Source: Prorocentrum cordatum
Lineage: Eukaryota; Sar; Dinophyceae; Prorocentrales; Prorocentraceae
Direction of reading: 5' to 3'
DNA length: 64,000 nucleotides
Assembly: GCA_963575745.1 (NCBI GenBank)
Contig: CAUYUJ010001413.1
Coordinates: 37,474-101,473, forward strand
This document shows positions 10,487 through 21,149 of the stretch, piece by piece. The notes beneath the pieces are model-generated. The model was given only the letters and a program-made list of their open reading frames with translations. It was not told the origin of the DNA and searched no databases. A program made the position numbers and the translations under genes. Numbering within the stretch: the first letter of the stretch is position 1; every line of letters begins with the position of its first letter.

Positions 10487-12229
10487 TCAGAACGCACGCA
10501 GACCCTGGTAGCGGCCCGCCATCGAGTGCCAGCCAGTCTGCAGCACCTGGATTTAGGTCGGGCATGTCCCCCTACAGGCGGTTTTTGGACAAACAATCAA
10601 AAAGACTCCAAACATACTCAAACATAACAGAACAATAATCGAGACATCGTCCCAGGCTACCGTTTGACTGTTAGGGAATATTCCTCCTGCAGAGGGGCAT
10701 GCCCGACTTAAAACCTGGATCCACTTGCCGAACGAGTGCGCGTTCTGGCCAGCGCTCTCGCTCGTCATGGTGAAGAGGGCGAAGACACAGACGATGGCGG
10801 ACATGTAAAGCACGAACAGGCAGGCATACTGCAAGGCCGCACACACGAGCGTCAACTTCGGGATCGGGGTCGGCAGGAGCACGTCGAAGCGGACCGTCAC
10901 CAACAAGACGATCGCAACCGTGGCCACCTGCTGCGACACCTCGCACCAGACCTGAGGAGCGCCAGCGCCGCCGGTGAGGAGCAGAGCCCTGAGCAGGGTG
11001 GCGAGGAAGAGCACGGAGAACATTGGGCAGAAGGCGACCTGAACTTTGGCCCAGCCGTGCAGGTAGTCCTCGAGGCTGTGTGGCGCCACCTGGCCGCTGG
11101 ACGCGGAGCTGCCTCGGCCCACCTGCAGCGCCCAGAGCGCGAAGTACACCCCGAAGTACAGCACGGCGAGTACGATTACGCATGTGAGCGACACGGGCAT
11201 GTCTTCCCTCGTGCCCCCCACCGGGCGCATGAGCACGACGGCGGCCGTGACGCCAACGACGCCAATGTAGAGGCAGGCCATCGCCACCGAGCGAGCCCAC
11301 TCTATGACCTTCGTCGCGTTGGCGTGCTTTGGGACCGCGGCCTCGTCCAGCTCTACACTCCCGTCTTGGGCCCTGGCGAGGCAGTAGTGCGCGGCGATGA
11401 ACGCCGTCTGTAGCAAGACGCTGCCGGCGCAGAGCCAGCAGCAGGCGGGCAGCCAAAAGTGCTCCGCCTTCTCCTCGCGGTCAATCTGGAAGATCCGCAT
11501 GCGGGCCGCGATGAACAGCACGCCCAGCATGGGTGCAAAGGCGACGGTGCCGGTCGCGTTGCGGAGCAGCTCCTGTGCGTTCCCGAACCGCCGCGCCTGC
11601 CCGAGCAGCCCAGCGCGATTCGCGAACGTGGCGAATGTGCGGACCAAGTACATCCCGAAGTAGAGCACCGCGAGAAGCAGCGTGCAGGACAGTGCCGCGA
11701 CGTCCCTGGGCTCCCCGTCTCGCCTGGCTGGCATCTCTGGCGGGGCCTGCATGATGCACGCACCAATGCAGATGACGGTGAAGCTCAGGTAGATGCCGAG
11801 GATGATAGCGTTGCGGGTGAGCCTCAGAATCACCGTGCCTCTGCCTCGCTGCTTCGTGACCGCCTCGAGCACCTCCGAGTTCACCTGGGACAGCACCAGC
11901 ACGAATAGCGCGAGGGCCATCACCGACCCCGTGCAGACCTGCATGGCCACCTTGACCCACCACTGTGGGAGGCCGTAGTGGTCTGGCTGGCCCTGGGTCA
12001 GCTGCACTGCACGGATGCGTGTCGCCATGATGAGCACGCACAGCATGGGCACGAAGTTCACCGTCTCGACCACGGCCAGGAACGCCTTCTCCTCTCGCTC
12101 CCATGGCGGCAAGCCAAAGCAGCCAGGGGTCTGCAGCACGAAGAGGGCTGTGTAGACCACGAAGAAGAGGCAAGTGAGGTCCGCCACCGTGCCGTAGGCA
12201 CGGTCTCTGGTGAGATTTCTTTGGCGCTT
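10487..12229 (-). CDS. Polytopic membrane protein with three internal repeats (host-like gene)
   Basis: The long exon runs from about 12229 to 10715. After removal of the introner-like intron at 10547-10714 the frame continues VLQTGWHSMAGRYQG and stops at TGA (10487-10489). An in-frame TAG lies at about 12232-12230 and no convincing ATG precedes the first hydrophobic segment, so a further 5' exon is expected. About ten or more hydrophobic stretches indicate a polytopic membrane protein. A motif F-x-P-M-x-x-V-L-x-x-A-x-x-x-R recurs three times: NFVPMLCVLIMATRIRA, AFAPMLGVLFIAARMRI and AFCPMFSVLFLATLLRA. Each copy starts a similar block, so the protein arose by internal triplication. I do not recognise the family and cannot assign a transported substrate. 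It is the only gene here without element-related features. Confidence 0.75.
10547..10714 (-). mobile_element. Introner-like intron with terminal inverted repeats and 8-bp direct duplication
   Basis: The octamer ACCTGGAT (+ strand) occurs at 10545-10552 and 10713-10720. Immediately inside are inverted arms: TTAGGTCGGGCATGTCCCCC from 10553 and, on the opposite strand, TTAAGTCGGGCATGCCCCTC from about 10710. They match at about 22 of 26 positions. On the minus strand the segment reads CAG^GT...AG^GT, giving a 168-bp GT-AG intron whose removal keeps the reading frame and gives a natural protein end. It is AT-richer than its surroundings. This is the anatomy reported for introner elements of dinoflagellates and some other algae: a short DNA-transposon-like unit creating an intron on insertion. 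Splicing itself is inferred. Confidence 0.75.
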
Positions 12230-12299
12230 CTAGGGCCGAGCCCCCCTGTGTCCCCCCCTGCATCTCCTTTGCGGCGCTCTGTTCTGCACAGTTCAGCAT

Positions 12300-13290
12300 A
12301 GCGTCAAACAGTTGCCGAAAGCTCCAAGACCATCCAAAAACTCACTCCCCACGCTTCCAAAGTCCCCCAAGTTCTCTAAGAGGCCCCAATCAGCCTGCAA
12401 TCGAATCTGCAGCAGGCCTCCAGTGGCCCCAAGAAACGAAAGCATAAGAAAACCTCAGACAGCAGAAACAGGTTTTGTTGCTGCCGATGCCATTCGGCTT
12501 CAGGTCGCCTCAGAAAAAGCATCAGAGAGCCCCCAGAAGCCCCAAAAACGGCCCACAACTGCCCGAAAAGAGCCCCCAAATGGTCCCCAAACTGCCCGCA
12601 AACCCTCCAAGGCGGCACAAGACGGCTCCAACACCGAGGTGACGAGGTCGAGTTGAAGACCCGCGGGCATTCAGACCCAGCGCTGAACCGTCGTGGGCCT
12701 CAAGACCGTCCGAAGACGGCCCAGCGAGCCCCCGAAGAGAACGACGTCTCTCCGAACTGCCGCAGTGGGCCTCTTGAAGACGCCCGAAGAGGCACCCGGC
12801 GAGGCGCCCCGAGGACAGGAGCGGACCGGAGCGGAGCGCGCAAGCCCGCCGGAGCGGAGCCCGCGAGAGGGTCGGAGCGGACGGGCCGGGCACTCACACC
12901 GTGGTGTCGCAGACGTTCATAAAGACGCCGTCGCGTGCGTGGTAAACTGTCCCTCCCATCTGTGCCGCATGCAGCGTCGAGGAGAACGATGTTGAACAGC
13001 GTTGAAGAGAACAGTGATGAACAAACCTACTGCAAATCAATGTAGTTGCTGCTCCCGAGGGTTTTCGGCCCCGGACCGCCACAGGCAAGGGACAGAGCAC
13101 CTCATGAGAGCCCCCAGATGGCCCCAAAGTGCACGAGAACCCTCCAAGACAGCCCAAGAAGACTTCCAAAACCGAGGGAACGAAGTCGAGTATAAAACCC
13201 ACGCGAGTTCAGACCGCGCGCTCCACATGATGCCTCAGGAATCCTCCAAGGGACACCCGAAGAAGCATCCCAGCGAGGCGATCAGAAAGG
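12300..13290. repeat. Diverged dispersed repeat rich in CCAAGACGGCC-type phrases, partly duplicated
   Basis: Much of the segment consists of short phrases such as CCCCAAAAACGGCCC and CCTCCAAGGCGGCACAAG, related to the unit of the 386-bp array on the opposite strand. The stretch at about 12570-12690 is repeated, diverged, at about 13106-13225: both read from CCTCCAAG through ACCGAGG, GTCGAGT and TTCAGACC in the same order. Arg/Pro/Lys-rich frames here are derived from the repeat. Confidence 0.6.
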
Positions 13291-13419
13291 AATTATACTG
13301 AATTGCCACATGCGAGTGACACCCTTGCAGCAGAATGCCCGAAACAGCTTTGCAGTGTTCGCGATGGGTGGCCACCATGTGGGCGTTTTCTTGTTCGGCG
13401 TTTCGACATTGGGCGGAAA

Positions 13420-13760
13420 GGGGTGGGGAGGGGGGGGGTCTGGCTCCGGACCTCTGCTTAGTGCGACGGTTTGCAAGGTGCGGCCTCTAGGGGAGACTCC
13501 ACCTGCCTGAAACAACCGCCCAAAACACAGCCAAGGTCTACTCCATGGGGGGGGGAGGGGGGGGTTTTGGGGCCCGCGCCGATCGGCAAAACAATGCATG
13601 AACAAAACGAGCACCTAGGGGGGGGCCACGACTGGGAGGGGTGGGGGGGGACGATAAGAGGCCACGCTGGAAGGCGTCGATGGGGCTCTACGCTGGGGGC
13701 CAGTCGGGAGCGGCTAAGAGGGGGGGGTCCAAGAGGGGGGGGCGCAAATGGTGGCCGGCG
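13420..13760 (+). other. G-rich tract with several potential G-quadruplexes
   Basis: The plus strand carries many runs of four to nine G separated by one to a few bases, for example GGGGTGGGGAGGGGGGGGG near 13421 and clusters near 13545-13575 and 13617-13650. These satisfy the usual four-run definition of a potential G-quadruplex. No gene is visible here. Confidence 0.7.
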
Positions 13761-14007
13761 GCATGTGCGCGGCCCGGTGGGGAGGGGCCCAGGAACGTGT
13801 TGAGATAAGAAGAGGCACCATGAAACCTGAGGAGATAGCATGGCCCACGCCATGATATCCACCCCCCCTAGTCATCACCCCCCTCTTGGCCGCCCCCCTG
13901 TCAGGGGGGCCGCGACGGGTCTGGCATCCCTCCCCGGGCGCGGAAACAAGAGGTCCACCACCGTGCCGCGAGGCAGCGCTCGCGCCGAGGACGGGTGGGC
14001 CCTCCAG

Positions 14008-14107
14008 AGGGTCAGAGGAAGGAGGAGGAGGAGGAGGAGGAGGAGGAGGAGGAGGAGGAGGAAGAGGAGGAGGAGGAGGAGGAGGAGGAGGAGGAGGAGG
14101 AGGAGGA

Positions 14108-14140
<33 letters not shown>

Positions 14141-14170
14141 CAGGACGAGGAGGAGGAGGAGGAGGATTTG
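14008..14170. repeat. (GGA)n microsatellite
   Basis: Nearly pure GAG/GGA repeats with a G-run. It separates the 3' end of the large LINE from the G-rich tract and gives only poly-E, poly-R, poly-S or poly-P frames. Confidence 0.95.
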
Positions 14171-14279
14171 TTTTGACCGCTACAGGCCGCTTCATCTCTG
14201 CATGCCTCTGCAAAAAACCCTGGCCACTTCGAGGGAAAAACGGCCAGAGGTCCCACAAACAGAAAAGGAAAAAAAACAT

Positions 14280-15573
14280 CAGTCGGAGTCATCCTGGCTC
14301 CGCTCTCCAACCGCTGGAAGAAGAGGCTGGAAGTCCTCCTCTTCACGGAAGGCGGAGGCGACCTGGAGCAATTGCTGGGCGGGCGGCAGCTGGGGCCGGT
14401 CGGCGTCATGATGAGGTCCGATAGCGACCTCGTGTCCGCCTGGGGGCTGCATCCAAAGCCAAGCGGGAGGTGACCCAGGGAGGGGAGAACGTCCGCCTTT
14501 TCGTTGCTTGCGGCACCCGTCCTCTGTTGTTCGCTCTCCTTGACCTTGTCGGCGATTGTTGCGCCGGTCGGTGCTGGAATGCCCTGTTCCTCCAGGTATC
14601 GGATCCAGCAGGTCTCGCAGTGCCACCCCGTGTTCGCACCGTTGAGGTAGGCCTGGGGCCTGTTCTGTGCTACCATCAGGCGCGTGTCGTCGGAGATCCA
14701 CGTGCCATCGGTGGAGCGTAGCTGGTCCTTACCGCAGCTGTCGCACTTGAACCTGCAATTTTTCTGCTCGGGTGTCAGCCTGTCGTCGGGAATGTGTGGA
14801 GCGTCCTGCCTGGTGCCTGGGGCGGGGGTGGACGGCAAGGGGGCGTTGAGGTCGGTGTTGGATAATGCGAATCCGCCGCCGATATAGGCGAGCCCGGCAA
14901 GCCGGTCGTCGTCGCCCAGGGAGGCGTCGGAACCCGCCAGCGCGACGTGTAGCGCGCACGCAGAGCAGCGGTGCGTGCCCAGGGTAGCCAGAGAGGCGGC
15001 TGGGACGATCTTCTCGAGGACGAGAATCGGCGCCTTCAACTGAAAGTCCTGCCTGTCCATTTCACTCCAGGTCTGCGGGCAGCCGGCTGCCCACGCCTCC
15101 GGGTGGTGGTGCGCCACCGCTACGAGCTTTGAGATGTGGGGCAAGATTGCCTCGATGCGGCCGTGGAGGTCGGCTAGGTCGTCTAACGTGAGTCCCCAGG
15201 TTCGTGCAAAGTCGCGCCGGAACCCTCGGTGCGCTTCTTGCCAGGGGACACAGAAACCCAGGATGGCTTCGATGACATCCCCGGTCTGCTCTGCGTGAGA
15301 GAAGGGCCACAGGAACACGCGTGGCTCGCGGAGCATTAGCATCATGACGACCAAGAGCGACCGGGCCTTGCAGGATTCCATGGGGAGGCCGTCGGTGTCT
15401 ATAATCTCCTTACGGATCTGGTCCCGCTTAGGGTCGTCGGAAGCGCCACGCGATGTCCTGTAGGCCGGCCATTCCAGGGTGCTTCCTGTGCCTGCAGCAG
15501 TCCTTGGTCGCAGCGCTCCACGCCCGGGGAACCTGTCGGAAGAGTCCCTTGGGGGTACACTGGCGCCGCCCAC
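14280..15573 (-). pseudogene. C-terminal continuation of the helicase polyprotein with zinc-binding tail
   Basis: This frame overlaps the helicase end (15428-15573) in a different phase, and both read similar text across the overlap, marking an indel. It contains LTLDDLADLHGRIEAIL, a CSACALH pair, then FKCDSCGKDQLRS and HCETCWIRYL, which would form a CxxC...CxxC zinc site. Beyond about 14280 the frame stays open only through the (GGA)n array and G-rich DNA, so the protein is taken to end before it. Confidence 0.55.
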
Positions 15574-18500
15574 AGAGTGTTACACGCCTTCCTTTGACGT
15601 GTGGCACCGGTGGAAGGGAGTCGTCGTGGATTGCGTAGTTCGCGTCGTGCCAGGGAGTGCCAAGGCCGAGCGTCCACACCATGGCGGCCCAGAGCATGTT
15701 GCAGACTAGATTGGTTGCGTCTAGACCCAGGGACATGTCGAACAGGAAGCCCAGGTGCGACAAAACCTTGCGGTCGAGTTTGCCCGGTTGTCGCGGCGTT
15801 TCCGCCAGCGAGAACTCGTGCGGGTGTAGTCCCGCCACCAGATAGATGAGCACGTGGAAGGCAGGCGTCGAGAGAATCTCGTTGAGGCCGGCCGAGATGA
15901 GCTCACCCAGGGAGTCCCAGTCGAAGTCCTCATCCAGGGGAGTGTTGTAGCGCTCGGCGAAACCGCTCGCCTGGGCGTCACGTGCTTTCTTTTTGGCCGC
16001 ATCAAGCTCATTTCGCCCGCTCTCCCCCTTTGCATCCCAGCTCCAGGCAACAGGTGACGGTACCCAGGTGGCGAGGGCGGGCAGCGGGTCGAAGCTCTCG
16101 TCGATGACCAGGGATCTCCTGTGGCCAGCGGGGGCGCTGCCCCCGAATCGAACCCAGAGGCGGGTCAAGCGCCCGTACTCAGAGAGCACACGCAGCTGGG
16201 ACCAGGTGGCATTGGCGAACATGCGCCCGTCTCCCAACATCAGGATGTTCCGCTTGGCCCAAGTGATTGCCACGTTCAGGCGTTTGGCGTCGTCGACAAA
16301 GCCCCAATCGTGACTCCCGTTGCTCCTCGTAGTTAGCACGATTACGATGTCCGCCTCACCACCCTGGCTGGAGTCGATGGTGGTGAGCTTGAGCGCCCCA
16401 CTCTTCATGTGCTCGCCCGCAACCTGCCTGAGTCCAGGGAAAGCAGTGCCGATGGCTGCATGGGCATTGCGGTCCTCCCGAAAGACGGTTTCCCACCGGA
16501 GAACGTCCACCGTGTGCTCTTGAGGGGCGGGTCCGGGGCCGGGGGTGTCTTGTCCGTCGCGAGCGACGCAGCCTTTCCCTTTGCCTGACTTCCCCTTCTT
16601 GCCACCCCTGGAATTCCGCAGGACACCGCAGAGATGGCGGGGACCCTGCGGCCAGCCATCCATGATAATGGCCGTCTGGAGCTGGTAGCCGACCACGATT
16701 CTGACGGAGGTGCCTTTTTCGAGCTCGGGCAGGAGTGCCCGCACGATGTCCACGGCCTGTGCTGCCTCGGGGAGGTTGGCGCAGCCAGGTTGGAGGTTAG
16801 ACGTTACTTCCCAGGAGGGTGTGTCGACCAGCAGGAAACGGTGCTTGTCTCCATTTTGCGGAGGGTCCAACTGCTCAAGGGTCGTGCGGAGGTCGTCCTC
16901 GTCGGAACCGGTGAGGGTGGCCAGCTCAGCCAGCAGTCGTCAGGGTTCCCAGGGTGTGATGTCTCTCCATGGGATGCCTTCAACGATGGGCCTGTCCCTA
17001 AGCGGGTTCATGATGCCGGACGTCATGCCCTTGCCGTAGTAGGCTGCGTTCGGAAAGGCGAGTAGCTGCGGATGCATGCGGTAGCAGATCGACAGGTGGA
17101 CCACAGCCGACTCTTGGCCGCGGAGTGCGCGGAACATCCTGTCGAATATGCTAACACAGAGCCCCAAGTCGTTCGCAAGCTTGGAGAGAACCGTAGGGGG
17201 CTACTGGTTCGGATCGCCCACCAGGACCAGGGCTCCGCCGCTGTTGATCAGGTTTACCATAGACATGAGCGCGTGAAGCTCCGTGGCCTGCCCAGCCTCG
17301 TCGATTACCAGGAGGGCGATGTGGGGGCTGTCCTTCTGCCCGAGGGCCTCGGCCGCCTCGTGTGTGGACATGATTACCCTGGCGTCTCGTAGCAGGCTCG
17401 CCTTGTAGGGCCTGAAGTCCTGGCTCTTGTCCCCGTCCTGGAACGGGAACTCCCCGTGGGCATTCTTGTAGTGGCCCTCAGGTGTCAGGTCGACGAGTGC
17501 CTCGTTGACACGCTCCTTCCTTGCCAGGCGCACGAACTTCCCAGGGAACCCCGTGTCGGGATCGAGGCGGTGCTGCTGATGTGCTTCGGTCATCGCCAGG
17601 GCTGGTTGGTCTACCGCTGTGTTAGAACCGGCAGCCAACGCAACTGCTTGCCCCGGGCGTAGGCAGCATCCCCACATGTCCAGACAAGCTACAGAGAAGG
17701 TGGTCTTGCCTGTCCCAGGGGGCCCGTGCACCAGTACGGCGTGGTGATGTAAGGTGGCCTGAAGGGCCTTGGTCGCGTCGCTGTTCGGCTTGTGTTTGTC
17801 CACCCTGTCGCGGAAGGTATCCAGGCTGGGAGTAGGGCGCGCCCTCTGGAAGACAGAACCTGTCGCGTCCGAGATCTCGTCGTCGGAGAAAGCCTGAAAA
17901 CCCAAGGGAAGCGGGGGTGCCTGTTGTAGAAGGCCGCATCGGACAGCCTGCGTGTGGTCGGCGTCGGGAACGTCGAAGCCCAGGGTGACGGCGGCCCTGG
18001 CCCTCAGGTTCAAGCCCACTGCGCAGGTGCGCCTCACGTCGTTTGCCGCAAGTCTGTCGGCACGTGGGGCGTGCAAGAAGGCTAAGAGGAACGTCAGAGG
18101 AGTCAGCTGGCGGGCGAACAGGTCCGCGGCGTTCTGTCGGAGGTGGTAGATCTGGTCAAGAGCCCAACACTGGCGCCAGAACTGGATGTCGGAAGGGGCC
18201 TCGTCTACTCGATACCAGGGAGCGTCTTCGTTTGGGGGACGCTTCGCCTTGGTCTCGTCTTCATGGAAAGGTCCCCACTCCCCACTGTTGTACAGCACTA
18301 TGCACCTGTCGGAGGGGTACCTGGTGGACGTGCTGAGGCCGAGCGCTTGGGCGTCTCTTGGGTGGATGGCACCGCCCAGGGAGGGGGGCCACCAGACCGT
18401 GACGTCTGCGATATTGTCGACTGTGGGGCCCGTGACGGAAATGTACAGTTATTTGCCTTCCTTGTCTCCCTCCTGGGTCCTGGATGCCACTTTGTACTTA

Positions 18501-19678
18501 GAGGGCCACTCCAGCAGGTAGAGTTCCTTGCCTTCTGGGAGTTCCATCGCGTTGCGTAGCCGAAAGGTGTCTAGGTCGCCCAGGTCAGAGTTAGCGTCGA
18601 TCCTAGTGACGCGGACGCCGAGCGCGCAATTACCTTTCCTGGCCAAGTCTTCGCGTGTGGAGTCTTTTCCGTTGTCCACCGTCTCGACCGTGGCCTGGCT
18701 TTCCACCCAGGCGATCCTCCGTAGTGTCTGCCCACGATCCTGAAGAGAGTAAGGCCACTGTGAGGGGAGTCGAACGGCCTCGGGCAGGTCCCCTAGCGCC
18801 GCCTTGGGGTGGACCCTGGAAAGCGGAGAGTCCAGTGGTACAGAGTAGAGACTGACTACGTCGGCAGCCGCCTGCAGTGCCAACGAATCATCCAGCTGCT
18901 GCTCCGAAGGGCTTGTTGGTGATGCCTCTACTTCCTTGGACAGCATCACCCTTCGCTGCTGGTTGGGCGGGTCCCAGGCTGGCGGAGGGTGGGGCGGCGG
19001 GGGCGGGGGTAAAGGTCCGTCCGAGGCGTCAGTAGGTTGCCCAGGCGCAGCAGGCGGTGGTCCGATGGTCGATTTTGCTCGCGCCCTGGCCTCGCCACCG
19101 AGGTCGGGCTGTCTGAGGCCCGTCCGTGTAGCCTCACGTGTGTCCATCAGGTGCGACCTCACCTGCTCTGGGTCGGACCTGGTACCTCCAGGGCAGTTGT
19201 ACGTTGGCTCGTCGTCCCAGAGAGGGTAGGTGGTGGGCGCGTGCAGCGCGTCTTCTGGGATCGCGAGACCCGGGAGTGAGCGTACACCGTCTTGGGATAC
19301 CAAGGGTTGGACGGGTCTCCAGCCAGGCCAGGGCCTTCGCTCAATAAACACACGGTGACTTGAGTCCCAGGAAGAACCAGCGCAACTGCTCCACAAATTC
19401 CCAGGGGTGACAAAGGTGTTTGGGTCGGTCCAACCGTCTCCGTAGCGCGCTTCCGACATCTCGTAGTGCTTGTCGCTTAGGATGTGCTGTGCGTCGTCCA
19501 CGGCCTCCTGGCAGATCTCGCACCAGTGGCGCCGCCCGCCGTTGAAGTAGACCCAACGCATCCAAGGACAGAACCAGGCAAGGAAGACGAGTGTGCCCAA
19601 ACGGAATGGCGGCCCGTCCTCACTGCGCGGCAGACAGGAGGGCCACCGACGGGCGGGGCCTTGGTTGTTCAAAGGCAT
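15428..19678 (-). pseudogene. UPF1-like superfamily 1 helicase within the LINE, interrupted by three in-frame stops
   Basis: One frame runs from 19678 to 15428 with three stops that do not change phase: TAA near 18450, TAG near 17199 and TGA near 16938. Ignoring them, it has all the UPF1/SF1 signatures in order: VHGPPGTGKTTF (Walker A), LLVIDEAGQATELHAL (Walker B, DEAG), VLVGDPNQ-stop-PP (motif III; families usually have Q-L-P-P), CYRMHPQLLAFPN, DSSQGGEADIVIVLTT (motif V) and NVAITWAKRNILMLGD (motif VI, with T-W-A in place of T-R-A). The N-terminal 400 residues include WCEICQEAVDDAQH, a possible zinc finger. It follows RNase H in the same element. Its role would be unwinding RNA or RNA-DNA during retrotransposition (inference). 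Confidence 0.75.
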
Positions 19679-19761
19679 GTTCCCAGGGCGTCGAGTCGGT
19701 CCCAGGGCGGCAGCTGAAGGCTGCGGGCTGTCGGGACCTTAGTATGTCGGGCCAGGAGCGA

Positions 19762-20670
19762 TCAGGGGGGATGAGGAGGAGGAGGATTTTCGAGAGCGTC
19801 AACGAACAGGGCGACCTGGTCCAAGTCGCAGGGGTCGACTCCAGCGGCGGGGAAGAGGGGGGGAGGGGGGCGATGGGCACCTTCCCAAACGACCCAGGTG
19901 GTGACCGCGTGATCACCGGCGTGCCTGAGGGCGTTGGCCCAAAAGACCCCTAGTGTCGCGAGGCGGTCGGCCGCTTTGTTGAGCCGGCGTCGTGCCGCCT
20001 GCCAGATGGAGCCGCCGATAGCGTCCGGTGCCGGCCCCGTATCGGATGGCGGCCAGGTTGTCGCCGACCACTCTGACACCACGAAGCGAGCCTTCGACGT
20101 GGGGGGGCAGGGCGAGGCCAGCTCTGCACCCTGAAGCCTCAGCCGTCTGTGCGTTGTCGCAGCTTGGGGGGGCAACCACAGCGACCGCGACGTCGCGCGG
20201 GTAGCCGCGGCGTGGGTCGTGTCTCCAAAGAACCGCAGCCGCGCCGGAGACTTTGTCCCCCTCTCCTATTCGGCGCTCTCCCCCATCGAACGTGAGCTCA
20301 TAGGGCCATTGGGCAGAGTCGGCGGCGGGGGGCGGGGAATCTCTGACAGTGATTTCCTCGCCTGCGCCCATATCCCTGCCGGCCCTGAGCACGAGGGTGT
20401 GTTGGTCACAGAGTCTGCAATAAGCTTTGGTCCAGAGGGCACTGGGGTCCCTGTCTGTCCTGGGGCATGGGAACCAGCCCACCCCAGGGGGCATCCAGCC
20501 CGCTCTGGGGTCGCAAGTTTGGAGAACGGCGAGCCTGTCCCCACTACGTGTGACTCTCGTTGTGATAGGGAGGCGTCGGATTTCCCCTCCGGCGCGTGGT
20601 GCTTGTCTGCCGAGATGCGGTCCGGCGGCCCCGCGGATGCGCCGTAGGTGTGGCCCTTGGGGATTGCACA
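19762..20670 (-). pseudogene. LINE RNase H domain, frameshifted
   Basis: The first frame (upstream of and including 20494-19913) shows YELTFDGGERR (first Asp), AAAVLWRHD, AEASGCRAGLAL (Glu) and RVVGDNLAAIRY (third Asp). A second frame (20175-19762) supplies the end, RRRLNKAADRLATLG (last acidic residue) and DHAVTTWVVW. One indel near 20000 joins them. A different, proline-rich minus-strand frame over 20266-20835 is a shadow. RNase H would remove the RNA template after first-strand synthesis. Confidence 0.65.
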
Positions 20671-20671
20671 G

Positions 20672-21070
20672 CTAACAGGGGTCGAGCATAGGGGCCCAGA
20701 CTGCGGTTTCGTCTGCCGGGGCGACTGGAGGCTGCCCTTCGTGCAGGTCATCGTCAGCTTCGTCGCCTTCCTGGAGGTCGGAGTCGGGCACGGCGATGCC
20801 CTGGGCGATGAGCCCGGCGGCTTCGTCGGCGCCAATGGGAGTGCAGTCCAAGTTCACACAGTACCTGAAGGAGATCTGGTGTAGTAGGCGGCAAACTAGC
20901 CTCTGGTGTTGTCCCCTAGTGCACATCGCCGTGGCTAGGTCCCTGGGGTGGTCCGGGCCTCTAGCTTTTTCCCAGGCAAGGGCAGCCGCGGGGCACCAGC
21001 ACCATACGTGCTCGGTTGTGGCTTCTCCAAGACCACAGAGAGGACAGGCTCCGTAGAGTCCTTGCCGCAT
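20672..21070 (-). pseudogene. LINE zinc finger between RT and RNase H
   Basis: The frame contains YGACPLCGLGEATTEHVWCW followed by CP, a C-x2-C-x(8-9)-H-x(3-4)-C finger typical of the region after a LINE RT. It then reads through TAMCTRGQHQRLVCRLLHQI and ends in an acidic low-complexity stretch. It is short and out of phase with both neighbours. Confidence 0.6.
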
Positions 21071-21149
21071 ATAGAGACGCTAATGCTGGCATGGTGCCTT
21101 CTTCGCTCGGCAGCGAGTGGGCGCAGGTCTTCGGGGAGGGCGTCGTCGT

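Noticed and set aside
10736-11413. Plus-strand ORFs of about 150-270 residues over the membrane protein gene (10736-12301) and similar antisense ORFs over other genes
   Set aside because: High GC keeps antisense frames open; the minus-strand frame has the hydrophobic pattern and internal repeats.
20266-20835. 189-residue Pro/Ser/Thr-rich minus-strand ORF
   Set aside because: It is the shadow of the RNase H frame, which contains the catalytic motifs.
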